DNA of 9,257 bases, taken from Deltaproteobacteria bacterium. GTDB taxonomy: Bacteria; Desulfobacterota; Desulfarculia; Adiutricales; Adiutricaceae. The number at the start of each line of letters is the position of its first letter. Position 1 is the first letter of the stretch. Shown here one piece after another: positions 1 to 6,756 of the stretch. The stretch covers positions 1-9,257 of the forward strand of contig JAITIH010000049.1 of assembly GCA_031279525.1 (NCBI GenBank), in the 5' to 3' direction. The notes below the pieces were generated by a model, which was given only the letters and a program-made list of their open reading frames with translations, ran no database searches and was not told where the DNA came from. A program made the position numbers and the translations under genes.

Positions 1-272
1 AAGCCCGCAAAGCCCATAAAGCCCGCAAGGCTCTTAAAGCTCGCAAAGCTCGCAAAGCTCGCAAAGCTCGCAAAGCCCGCAAAGCCCATAAAGCCCGCAA
101 GGCTCTTAAAGCTCGCAAAGCCCGTAAAGCCCATAAAGCCCGCAAAGCCCGTAAAGCCCGCAAAGCCCATAAAGCCCATAAAGCCCATAAAGCCCGCAAA
201 GCCCATAAAGCCCGTAAGGCCCGCAAAGCCCATAAAGCCCATAAAGCTCGCAAAGCAAGGAAAGCTCGCTCG
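1..272 (+). repeat. 9-bp tandem repeat array, about 30 units, coding for Ala-X-Lys
   Basis: The consensus unit is GCC CGC AAA, with CAT or CTT in the middle codon in 11 units. A higher-order duplication is present: bases 1-49 recur exactly at 73-121, an offset of eight units, and include the only two ALK units. This suggests growth by slippage or unequal recombination of larger blocks as well as single units. All units keep the 9-bp period, so the reading frame is preserved throughout. Confidence 0.92.
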
Positions 273-326
273 CAGGGCCGTACGGCCCTGGGGCCTCTTG
301 GGGGTCTTAGATTTTTCGGCCCTTAA
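1..326 (+). CDS. C-terminal end of a Lys/Ala/Arg/His-rich, histone H1-like tail protein (5' end outside window)
   Basis: The frame is open from the window edge (first full codon at position 3) to a TAA at 324-326. It reads 29 consecutive Ala-X-Lys tripeptides (18 ARK, 9 AHK, 2 ALK), then Ala-Arg-Ser and an 18-residue end, QGRTALGPLGGLRFFGP preceded by Ser. Variation between units is mostly synonymous in this frame (GCC/GCT/GCA, CGC/CGT, AAA/AAG), and the remaining changes fall on the middle codon, which argues for real translation. Strongly basic tripeptide tails of this kind are known in bacterial H1-like and AlgP-type proteins and usually bind nucleic acid. The N-terminal part, and so the family, is not visible: it could be a free histone-like protein or a tail on a larger enzyme. 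The stop overlaps that of the convergent minus-strand gene within TTAA at 323-326. Confidence 0.75.
   Translation, partial: ARKAHKARKALKARKARKARKARKARKAHKARKALKARKARKAHKARKARKARKAHKAHKAHKARKAHKARKARKAHKAHKARKARKARSQGRTALGPLGGLRFFGP
273..290. repeat. Perfect 18-bp palindrome
   Basis: CAGGGCCGTACGGCCCTG is a perfect palindrome lying directly after the 9-bp array. It is inside the last codons of the plus-strand gene and 33 bases past the stop of the minus-strand 1134-residue gene. As RNA it could form a GC-rich hairpin protecting or ending the minus-strand transcript, but no T-run follows it on that strand, so an intrinsic terminator is not supported. It could also be a protein-binding site. 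Confidence 0.5.
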
Positions 327-3300
327 CTTGTAAGCTGGCCGTAATCAGGCCCTAGGGCGGCTTTTAGGTAAGTTTCGGCGAGAGGGTCTTTTAGGGACGA
401 TAAATATTGGCGCAAACCCTTAAGGCTCCCCGCCGGAAGGGTTTCCTTTAAGCTTAGGCCCAGGCTAACCAGGTTCCGCAAGTAATATTTCGCTAAAAAA
501 GCTTCCAGCCCCAAGGCTAGAACCTCTTCGAGCAGGGCTAAGGCCATGGCCGGGTCCGCCGTTTTAAAGGCTTCCATGAGGGCGAAGGCGGAGTTTAAGT
601 GGAGTTTGGCCAGCTCGTAGCCGTCGGCCGGAAGGGGACTGGTCGGAAGGCGAAAAACCTTTAAGGCCTCGCGCGGCTGAGCCTTGTCTATTAAAGCCAA
701 GACGACTTTGTGGACGGCCGCCTTTTGGCGGATTTTGACCTGGGGTTGGTCTGGGAGGGCGAGGAGCTTTTCCAGCCAAAACCGCCCATAGCTGGAGTCC
801 GGGGCCTGGCCTTTGGGGTCGGTTCCGGACGATTGGTCGCGCTGGCCTCGGGCTGGCCGGGCCAGCCGAAACTTGGCGGAGTGTCGCCCGGCCTTGACGT
901 AGGCCACGCCGACCAGGGCCAACCCTTCGGCGTATAAATGGAGAAGCGGCCCTCCGGCGGTCATCTCCTCGATGGCGTTAAGGCACGGCTCGGCCTGGGG
1001 AACCCGGCCCATGGCCACCAGTTTTTTGACGACGGCCAGGTTGAGGCGGGCTATGGCCTCGCGATAAAGGTTTTGGTCGAGGATGAGGGACAGCCGCTCG
1101 CCCAAGGCTAAGGCCTCCTCAAGGTCGCCGCGCTCGGCCAGGAAGTTGCCCATGACCGTGGCGGCGGCCACGGACAATTTGGGGAAAAAGACTAGAGTGG
1201 GACTGCTAAGAAGGTCCCCTAAGAAGCCTTGGGCCGCGTCGATTCGTCCGGCGGCTAAGCTCACGATTAAGACAAAGAGGTTTAGGCGGTTTTTTAAGGA
1301 CCTGTAGAACTGGTCGTTGATGATCCGGGGTCTGTCCTCGGCCAGCGCCGCGAGCCTCTCGAGGCGCGCGACGGCCAAAGGAAGGTTTCCGGCGAAGCCG
1401 GCCATGGAGGCCATGACGGCCAGGGCCGCGGCCTGGCATTGGACGACCGGCGGCGAGTCCGTCCCTAAGGCTCGCAAAAGCTTAAAGTCGGCCTCGACCC
1501 TGGCCAGGTCGCCCCGGGCCCCGTAATATTGGATGAAAACGAGCCGTAGCTTGGCCTTGGCGGCCAAGAGGGTGGGGTCGTCGCCGGGGGACCGATCGAT
1601 TTTTTCGGCCAGGGCCTGGGCCTTGTCCGGCGAGTCCGAGGCTAGGTAGTGGCTGACCAGCTCAATGGCCGTCTCGGCCCGGGCCGCGGCTAAGTAGTCG
1701 TCGTCCCGCTCGCTAGGGCCTAAGGCCTTTAAGTACAGCTCCATCTGGTCGTGGCGGCCTTCCCTGGCCAAAGAGCGCAGCAAGGTGGAGACGGCGTGGG
1801 TCAATTGGGGCTTAAAAGGGCCGGCGTCCCGGATTTGGGAGAGCCTATGGAAGATCCGGACGGCCAAGTCGACCTGCCCCATCAGGGCCGACTGGGAAAT
1901 GAGGGTCAGGGCGGCCCGGGCCTTATAAAGGGCGATTTTAGGGGAGTCGGCCAGTTGAGCAAGGGCTTCGAAGGCGGCCAAGGACTCTTCCTCTTGGCCG
2001 GGGACGGGCGGGGCCGAGAGGGTGGTCATGAGGATCTCGGCGGCGATATTCTCGTCTTTGACCGTCTCGTTGATGGCGAAGGCTTCCTCGCGCAAGCTCC
2101 TGATTAGGCCTAGCCGCCCGTGGGCCTGGCCAATGGCGATTAAAAGCCCTAAAGCCTTAAGTTTTTGGCGCTCCACTTCCGGGGAATTAGGCAGCGAGAA
2201 AAGGGTCTCGCGCAGCTCCAAGGCTTTGGCCATGGTCGGGTCGTCGCGGTGGCGGAACGTTAAGGCGATGATCCCTTGGGCCTTTAAGGCGTCTAGGGTC
2301 GGGGAAGAGGGGAGGGCCAAGAGGCGGTCTAGGAGTTTTTCGGCCATCTGGCGGCCCTTAAAGGCGTCCAAGGAGGCGAGGCAGCCCACCAAAATGGCGG
2401 CCCGCCATAAAAGATTGAGGGTCGAGTCAGGAAAAAAGTCCAAAGATTCGCTGACGGACCATAAATTGTCGCAATCTCCCTTGGCGCCTAAATAATTGGC
2501 CGTAAGCAAGGCGGAAAGGCTCAAAAGCTCCTCTAGGGCAAAGGAGATTTCCTCCTGGGCCAAAGTCTTGGACCCCTCTAAGTGGTCCTCGACGGCCTCG
2601 CTTAAGATGGCTAAGAACGCGGCTCCCCGCCCTAAGGGGTCGATGGCCTTCGGCTTCCAAAACTCGGACGCGAGCCTCGCGACGGCCTCGGTTATCCCCA
2701 ACTCGGCCATGCCCTTTAGGCCATTCGTCGACGGGTCGCCCGGCTCGGGCGAGCCTTGGCCGCCTTTCGCCCCTTTCGCCCCCAATTTAGGCGGATCCCC
2801 CTCGCCCAGGGCCAAAGGCTGGCCTAACGAGGAAAGCAATCGGGCCTGAATCGACCCGGCCCCTAGGGTTTGGCCGTCCGGGCCCGTTTCGGGCCGCCCC
2901 TTAAGGTCGTCTGGGGCTCGATCTGGGTCGTTGGATTTGGCCTTACGAGCCCCTTTTGGGCCCTTGAGGGCCCGACTTGGCTCGCCCGACTCGACCAGGG
3001 TTAGGTTAGGCCTAACCGCGGAGACGCGGTTGGCGGCCCGTTGGGTCAGGTAGGCGTGAAATTTTAAGTAGCTCGCGTGGGTTGAGGTCGAATTTTCTTT
3101 AAAGCCGTGAAAGACGAAGGCGAAGAAAAGCATGGCCTTGGCCAAGGCGGCGTCGTCGGAAAAGTCGGCGGGATCCGTGTCCTCCAAGATTTCCTCGGCC
3201 TGGCCGAAGTCGCCGGACTTTAAAAAAGCCTCAGCCAGCTTGAGCTGAGTCAGAAGGAGCCGCTTAGGCGGCAGGTGAGGCGACGGCGAAGGGGTCGGAG

Positions 3301-3727
3301 GCGGCGAAAGCGAGGGCTTAGTCGGCGCGGGCGTGGCCAGGTCCGGGTCCGGGCGGCTCGGCGAGGGGGGCGTCGACCCTTCTGGCCAAGAGGCGGCCGC
3401 GGCCACCCCTTGGCTGGGCTTTAAATAGTTGTCGTAGAGGTGGCGGGCCTCGGCCGGCAACCCGGCCGCGACGTGGGACCGAAAAAGGGTCAGGGCGGCC
3501 TGGGCGGTCAGGCCTGGCCGTCCCGCGGCCGCGAGGGCCTCAAAGTGCTCCCGGGCCTTTAAGAGGCTCATGGCCACGGCGGAGCGTTTTTTGGCCCTTA
3601 AGCGCTCCTTTCGGGAATCCCCCGGAGGAATGGCCAAAAGGTTTTTTTGGAGATTGTCCGCCTCTCGGGCCAGCCGTTCCAGCTTAGCCGCGAGTTTGAT
3701 GGGGTCTGGGGGAACCGTGGGGCTCAT
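323..3727 (-). CDS. Large helical-repeat (TPR-like) protein, 1134 aa
   Basis: I do not recognise a named family. From about residue 341 onward the protein is almost entirely paired amphipathic helices rich in Ala, Leu and Glu, with recurring TPR-like 'ERGDLEEALALGERL' and 'GRVPQAEPCLNAIEE' patterns. Two low-complexity linkers interrupt the N-terminal third: Pro/Ser-rich at about 113-155 and Gly/Lys/Asp-rich at about 245-340. A shorter polar linker occurs near 960-990. There is no signal peptide, membrane segment or catalytic motif, so a cytoplasmic scaffold is the best guess. The ATG at 3725-3727 is 28 bases after the Dyp peroxidase stop and has no clear Shine-Dalgarno, so translation may depend on the upstream gene. 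It is probably the last gene of its transcript. TPR assignment is by eye; another alpha-solenoid type is possible. Confidence 0.85.
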   Translation of the reverse strand: MSPTVPPDPIKLAAKLERLAREADNLQKNLLAIPPGDSRKERLRAKKRSAVAMSLLKAREHFEALAAAGRPGLTAQAALTLFRSHVAAGLPAEARHLYDNYLKPSQGVAAAASWPEGSTPPSPSRPDPDLATPAPTKPSLSPPPTPSPSPHLPPKRLLLTQLKLAEAFLKSGDFGQAEEILEDTDPADFSDDAALAKAMLFFAFVFHGFKENSTSTHASYLKFHAYLTQRAANRVSAVRPNLTLVESGEPSRALKGPKGARKAKSNDPDRAPDDLKGRPETGPDGQTLGAGSIQARLLSSLGQPLALGEGDPPKLGAKGAKGGQGSPEPGDPSTNGLKGMAELGITEAVARLASEFWKPKAIDPLGRGAAFLAILSEAVEDHLEGSKTLAQEEISFALEELLSLSALLTANYLGAKGDCDNLWSVSESLDFFPDSTLNLLWRAAILVGCLASLDAFKGRQMAEKLLDRLLALPSSPTLDALKAQGIIALTFRHRDDPTMAKALELRETLFSLPNSPEVERQKLKALGLLIAIGQAHGRLGLIRSLREEAFAINETVKDENIAAEILMTTLSAPPVPGQEEESLAAFEALAQLADSPKIALYKARAALTLISQSALMGQVDLAVRIFHRLSQIRDAGPFKPQLTHAVSTLLRSLAREGRHDQMELYLKALGPSERDDDYLAAARAETAIELVSHYLASDSPDKAQALAEKIDRSPGDDPTLLAAKAKLRLVFIQYYGARGDLARVEADFKLLRALGTDSPPVVQCQAAALAVMASMAGFAGNLPLAVARLERLAALAEDRPRIINDQFYRSLKNRLNLFVLIVSLAAGRIDAAQGFLGDLLSSPTLVFFPKLSVAAATVMGNFLAERGDLEEALALGERLSLILDQNLYREAIARLNLAVVKKLVAMGRVPQAEPCLNAIEEMTAGGPLLHLYAEGLALVGVAYVKAGRHSAKFRLARPARGQRDQSSGTDPKGQAPDSSYGRFWLEKLLALPDQPQVKIRQKAAVHKVVLALIDKAQPREALKVFRLPTSPLPADGYELAKLHLNSAFALMEAFKTADPAMALALLEEVLALGLEAFLAKYYLRNLVSLGLSLKETLPAGSLKGLRQYLSSLKDPLAETYLKAALGPDYGQLTS

Positions 3728-3755
3728 GGGTCGCGCGCCGGCTTTAGGCCTACGC

Positions 3756-4688
3756 TTATTCCTCGGCCAGTTCCGCTAAAAGGTCCCAAGAAGGGACGAA
3801 AAAGAGGGTTCCGCTGATGGCCCGGCTGAAATCCAAAAGCCGGTCGGTGTTGCCCGGGGGGTCGCCGACGAACATGTTCTCCAGCATTCTCTTGGTGGTG
3901 GAAAAGGTCGCGGCGTAGCCGATGAAGTAGGTCCCGTGCTCGCCTTTAGCCGGGTTGGCGAAGGCGACGTTGGCCCGGACGATTTTGAGCTCCCGCCCGT
4001 CCGGGTCGGAAATGTTGGTGACGGCGTTGTGGGCGTTTTCCGGCTTTACCCCTTCCTCCAGCTCGCGGTCGTCGTATTTGCGGCGGCCAATGGCCTTTTC
4101 TTGTTCCTCCACCGGCAGCTCGTTCCAGGCGGCCAGGTCGTGGAGGTATTTCTGGGTCATGGCGTAGCTGCCCCCGACGAACTGGGGGTCCTCGCTCCCG
4201 ATCACCGCGGCGGCCTGGGCGGCCTCTGGTTCGGGGTTTTCCGTGCCGTCCACGAAGCCGATGATGGCCCGGCTGTCCATATAGCGAAAGCCATGGGTCT
4301 CGTCGATGGGCTCGACCACCTCGGCCAAGTCGGCGCTGATTTGGGAGGCCAACTCCACTAAGACGTCCATCCGTCCGCCCCTTAAGTGAAAAAACAGATC
4401 CCCTGGCGTGGACACGGCCACGTGCCGCTCGCCCCGGATCTCCTGGAACGGGGTCAGTTCCTTGGGAGTCGGTCGGCCAGGGAAGAGGCCTTGCCAGGCC
4501 TCGGCCCCAAAGCCCATGACGGCGCTGATCCCTAATTTAGGGAAACGGTTTTTGAGGCTGCGGGCCAAGGCCGGTAGCTTGCCGCAAAGGGCCTTGACCG
4601 GCTCGCGGGCTTTTTGGCGGTCCGGTAAGCCAAAAATAATGAAGATGGCGCTTTGTCCAGGGCTAGCGGTGACGTCCATGGGTTTCAC
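3756..4688 (-). CDS. Dyp-type haem peroxidase, P-class (YfeX-like), 310 aa
   Basis: Dye-decolourising peroxidases use a b-type haem and hydrogen peroxide to oxidise dyes, porphyrinogens or other substrates; the physiological substrate is usually unknown. The family signature GFVDGTENP is at 144-152, with catalytic Asp147. By alignment from memory with E. coli YfeX, His220 (NAHNAV) is the proximal haem ligand and Arg238 (IVRANVAFA) the distal arginine; GTYFIGYA follows at 252-259. Length is typical for the compact P-class. No Tat or Sec signal is present, so it should be cytoplasmic. The C-terminus, ending DLLAELAEE, lacks a recognisable encapsulin-targeting peptide, and no encapsulin gene is in the window. 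The start is GTG at 4688, supported by a strong Shine-Dalgarno; an ATG three codons in (4677-4679) is too far from it. It sits 69 bases after one helical-repeat gene and 28 before another. Confidence 0.96.
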   Translation of the reverse strand: MKPMDVTASPGQSAIFIIFGLPDRQKAREPVKALCGKLPALARSLKNRFPKLGISAVMGFGAEAWQGLFPGRPTPKELTPFQEIRGERHVAVSTPGDLFFHLRGGRMDVLVELASQISADLAEVVEPIDETHGFRYMDSRAIIGFVDGTENPEPEAAQAAAVIGSEDPQFVGGSYAMTQKYLHDLAAWNELPVEEQEKAIGRRKYDDRELEEGVKPENAHNAVTNISDPDGRELKIVRANVAFANPAKGEHGTYFIGYAATFSTTKRMLENMFVGDPPGNTDRLLDFSRAISGTLFFVPSWDLLAELAEE

Positions 4689-4694
4689 GAGTTT

Positions 4695-4701
4695 CCTCCT
4701 T
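4695..4701 (-). promoter_or_regulatory. Shine-Dalgarno deciding the GTG start of the Dyp peroxidase
   Basis: On the minus strand AAGGAGG is followed by six bases and GTG. The next in-frame ATG would be 15 bases from the site, so the GTG start is favoured. It is the strongest ribosome-binding site in the window; its downstream neighbour has none visible. Confidence 0.75.
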
Positions 4702-4757
4702 TTTCGCCCTAAAAGGCCAGGGCCGTGGAATAAGCCGCGCGGCTAAGGCCGATCGTC

Positions 4758-6470
4758 TTAGTTCCGGGTTTTGACCATGAAGCGGGCCCAGTCCCACCAG
4801 CGGTTGACTTTGAACCGCCAGAGCCGGCTTTGGCGGGAGTCGGGCTCGACCTCGAAGCGTTTTTGGGTCTCGAAGCCGACCTCCTCCGGCATATTGGGCA
4901 GAATCTGCAAAGCGGTCCTTTTGGCCTCGGCCACGGCCTTAGAATTGGCCTCCTCGGGCAAGGTCAGGAAAATCTCCCGGGCCTCCTTGAGTTGGCCGAC
5001 TTGGGCGGAGCCGGCTATTAAAAGGTTGGCCGCCAAAGCCCTGGCGTCCTGGGCGGCCTGGGTCGGGCCGAGGCTTTGGAGCTCGGCGTAGAAGCCCTTC
5101 GCCTCGGCGAGGCGGCGTTGCCGCGCGAACTCCTCCAAAATGGCGAGCGCGACCCAGCCTAAGGCCACGATCAGCCGCTCCGTCTCCGGGTCGGGCCGCG
5201 TCGGAGGCGAGGGAAGGTCGTCCCGCCTCAAAGAGGCGGCCAGGTCCTGGTAGAGGCTTAAAGCGTCTGGGAGGAGCCCGCCCTCCAGGTAGTGGCCGAC
5301 GACAGGCAAAGTCAGCCAGGCCCGGATCAGCTGGTTTTCCAGGCGGTGGGGCCCTTGGGTCGGCCTTTTTAGGAAGTTTAAGGCCTCCGAAAGCATATCG
5401 CGCCTCAAAAGGGCCTCGACGATTAAGGTCCCGGCCTTGACGCGAAGGCAGAGGATCTCCGGGCTTTGGCCTTGATAGGCGGCGAGGGTTTCGTTCAGCT
5501 CTCTCGCCTCGCCCATGATGCCTAGCTTAAGGCAGAGCCGGATCATGGCGAATAGGGTCTCGGCCTTTAAGGCCGAAACCCTTTCGTCGGGGTCCGGCGA
5601 CCAGTCCGTGCCGGCCAAAAGCCTCGCCCGATGAATGTCGCCGCGCTCCAAAAGCTTGTTGGCCAGGCCCAAGCGGATCTTTTGGGCCAAGAGCCTTTCC
5701 TCGCGGCCCGAGGCGCCCGCTGGGCGGTTAGCCGGGTGAAAGACGTCGGTGTAAAGCTTTTGGGCCTCTTGGTAGAAGACGTCGGACCCTTTGGGCTTGA
5801 TTCCCTTGATGAAGGTGGCCGCGTAATAGTAGAAGTAAATCTTCAGCGCGTCGGGTAGGCGGCCCAGGGACAGGCCATGGTCGCGGGTTAGCTTCTTGGC
5901 CGCGGCCAGTTGGCCGCGGGCGGCCTGGACGATGGCCAGGCAAAGGAAGGCCCGGCGCCGGGCGAGGTCCAGCCGGTCCAAGTAATTGTCCAAGGTCTGG
6001 GACTGGCCCGGGCCTGGGGCCGCTGGCCTGGGCGGGGGGCCAGGATAGCCGTCGCCAAAAGGGCCGCCCATTTCCGCGGAAAGGGATTCGGCCTCCAGGC
6101 GGCTTTTGAGCTCTGGTCGGCCTTTTTCTTCCCCGCGCCGCCGGGTCCGCCATTTCGTGTCCGTCGAGACTTCCTCGGGCAAAAACTCGAACTGGGCCGC
6201 CCCGCAGTTCCTGGCCTTGCGGCAAAAGCCGTCGTAGGCCTGAACGAGCCTTTCCCGAAACTCGGGCAGCTTAACGGAGACCGGGAGCGGCAAATCCGCG
6301 AAAGAGAGGATCTCCATCAACTCCGCCCTGGCCAATTCCAGGCGATCCAAGGCCTCCACGAAGCTTTCGAGGCTTTTTTCGGCCTGGTCGCAGGCTTGGG
6401 CCGCCAAGTTCATGGAATTTTCCAGTTTCTTTGGCGTTTTTGGGGGGCGGGCGTTTGAGCGTTCGAGCAT
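4758..6470 (-). CDS. Helical-repeat (TPR-like) protein with Trp/Arg-rich C-terminus, about 570 aa
   Basis: No named family is recognised. From the chosen start, an N-terminal helical segment (about 20-105) is followed by a charged then Pro/Gly-rich linker (about 106-158) and a long run of amphipathic helix pairs to about 540, with TPR-like signatures such as 'KLLERGDIHRARLL' and 'QRRLAEAKGFYAEL'. The last 21 residues (LWRFKVNRWWDWARFMVKTRN) are basic and aromatic, with four Trp, which could serve as a membrane or partner contact. There is no signal peptide or transmembrane helix. The frame extends upstream to a TTG at 6566, but the ATG at 6468-6470 has AGAGGAG just before it and the extra 32 residues look non-conserved, so I prefer the ATG. 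Overall design resembles the 1134-residue protein on the other side of the peroxidase gene; the two may be distant paralogues. It is the first gene of the proposed three-gene unit. Confidence 0.82.
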   Translation of the reverse strand: MLERSNARPPKTPKKLENSMNLAAQACDQAEKSLESFVEALDRLELARAELMEILSFADLPLPVSVKLPEFRERLVQAYDGFCRKARNCGAAQFEFLPEEVSTDTKWRTRRRGEEKGRPELKSRLEAESLSAEMGGPFGDGYPGPPPRPAAPGPGQSQTLDNYLDRLDLARRRAFLCLAIVQAARGQLAAAKKLTRDHGLSLGRLPDALKIYFYYYAATFIKGIKPKGSDVFYQEAQKLYTDVFHPANRPAGASGREERLLAQKIRLGLANKLLERGDIHRARLLAGTDWSPDPDERVSALKAETLFAMIRLCLKLGIMGEARELNETLAAYQGQSPEILCLRVKAGTLIVEALLRRDMLSEALNFLKRPTQGPHRLENQLIRAWLTLPVVGHYLEGGLLPDALSLYQDLAASLRRDDLPSPPTRPDPETERLIVALGWVALAILEEFARQRRLAEAKGFYAELQSLGPTQAAQDARALAANLLIAGSAQVGQLKEAREIFLTLPEEANSKAVAEAKRTALQILPNMPEEVGFETQKRFEVEPDSRQSRLWRFKVNRWWDWARFMVKTRN

Positions 6471-6473
6471 GGG

Positions 6474-6480
6474 CTCCTCT
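6474..6480 (-). promoter_or_regulatory. Shine-Dalgarno supporting the ATG at 6470
   Basis: AGAGGAG ends three bases before the ATG; measured from its GAGG core the gap is five bases, which is short but workable. Neither the upstream TTG (6566), the ATG at 6518 nor the ATG at 6413 has an equally good site. Confidence 0.5.
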
Positions 6481-6609
6481 AAGGCGGGCTTGGGGCGGCC
6501 AAGGGCCACCCCCGCCATTCGAGGGATTTTGGGGCATTTGGCCCTAAAAGCCGGCCGGAAGCCCAAAGGCCCCCTTAGGCGGCGTTACTGAATAAAATAG
6601 TCGCCCAGG

Positions 6610-6639
6610 AATTTACCATTTTTAAGGAGCGCTTGTAAA
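6610..6639 (-). promoter_or_regulatory. Candidate sigma-70 promoter for the helical-repeat/Dyp unit
   Basis: On the minus strand TTTACA (6634-6639, five of six matches to TTGACA) and TAAATT (6610-6615, four of six to TATAAT) are 18 bases apart. The stretch is locally AT-rich between two GC-rich genes and lies just past the terminator of the upstream gene, where a new promoter would be needed. The boxes are weak and the call rests mainly on location. Confidence 0.35.
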
Positions 6640-6650
6640 TGAAAATTCCA

Positions 6651-6688
6651 GAAAAAATGGCCGCTTAAAGGCCCTCGCGCCTAAGCGG
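6651..6688 (-). terminator. Rho-independent terminator after the DUF808 gene
   Basis: Read on the minus strand, a stem of CCGCTTA/TAAGCGG (6661-6667 with 6682-6688), extended inward by GGC/GCC past a two-base bulge, closes a loop of six bases. CCA and then six T (complement of 6652-6657) follow. This fits an intrinsic terminator about 70 bases past the DUF808 stop and implies that the next gene downstream has its own promoter. Confidence 0.65.
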
Positions 6689-6733
6689 GCGAAACCGGGG
6701 CCACGCCCAAGTTAAAGGCGGCCGGGCCTAAGA

Positions 6734-6756
6734 GGGCCTAAGGCCAACTTAGGCCC
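6734..6756 (-). repeat. Stem-loop abutting the DUF808 stop codon
   Basis: GGGCCTAA (6734-6741) and TTAGGCCC (6749-6756) are perfect 8-base arms around a 7-base loop. The arm overlaps the first bases read of the TAG stop on the minus strand. No T-run follows, so it is more likely an mRNA 3'-end structure than a terminator; the true terminator candidate lies further on at 6651-6688. Confidence 0.45.

Noticed and set aside
1..272. CRISPR array
   Set aside because: The period is 9 bp with no spacers; variation is synonymous in a reading frame, so it is a coding tandem repeat.
3756..4688. Encapsulin cargo role for the Dyp peroxidase
   Set aside because: No encapsulin gene in the window and no targeting peptide at the C-terminus.
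6471..6566. N-terminal extension of the 570-residue protein from a TTG start
   Set aside because: The TTG has no good ribosome-binding site, the extension overlaps the AGAGGAG site that serves the ATG at 6470, and the extra residues are Arg/Pro-rich without helical pattern.
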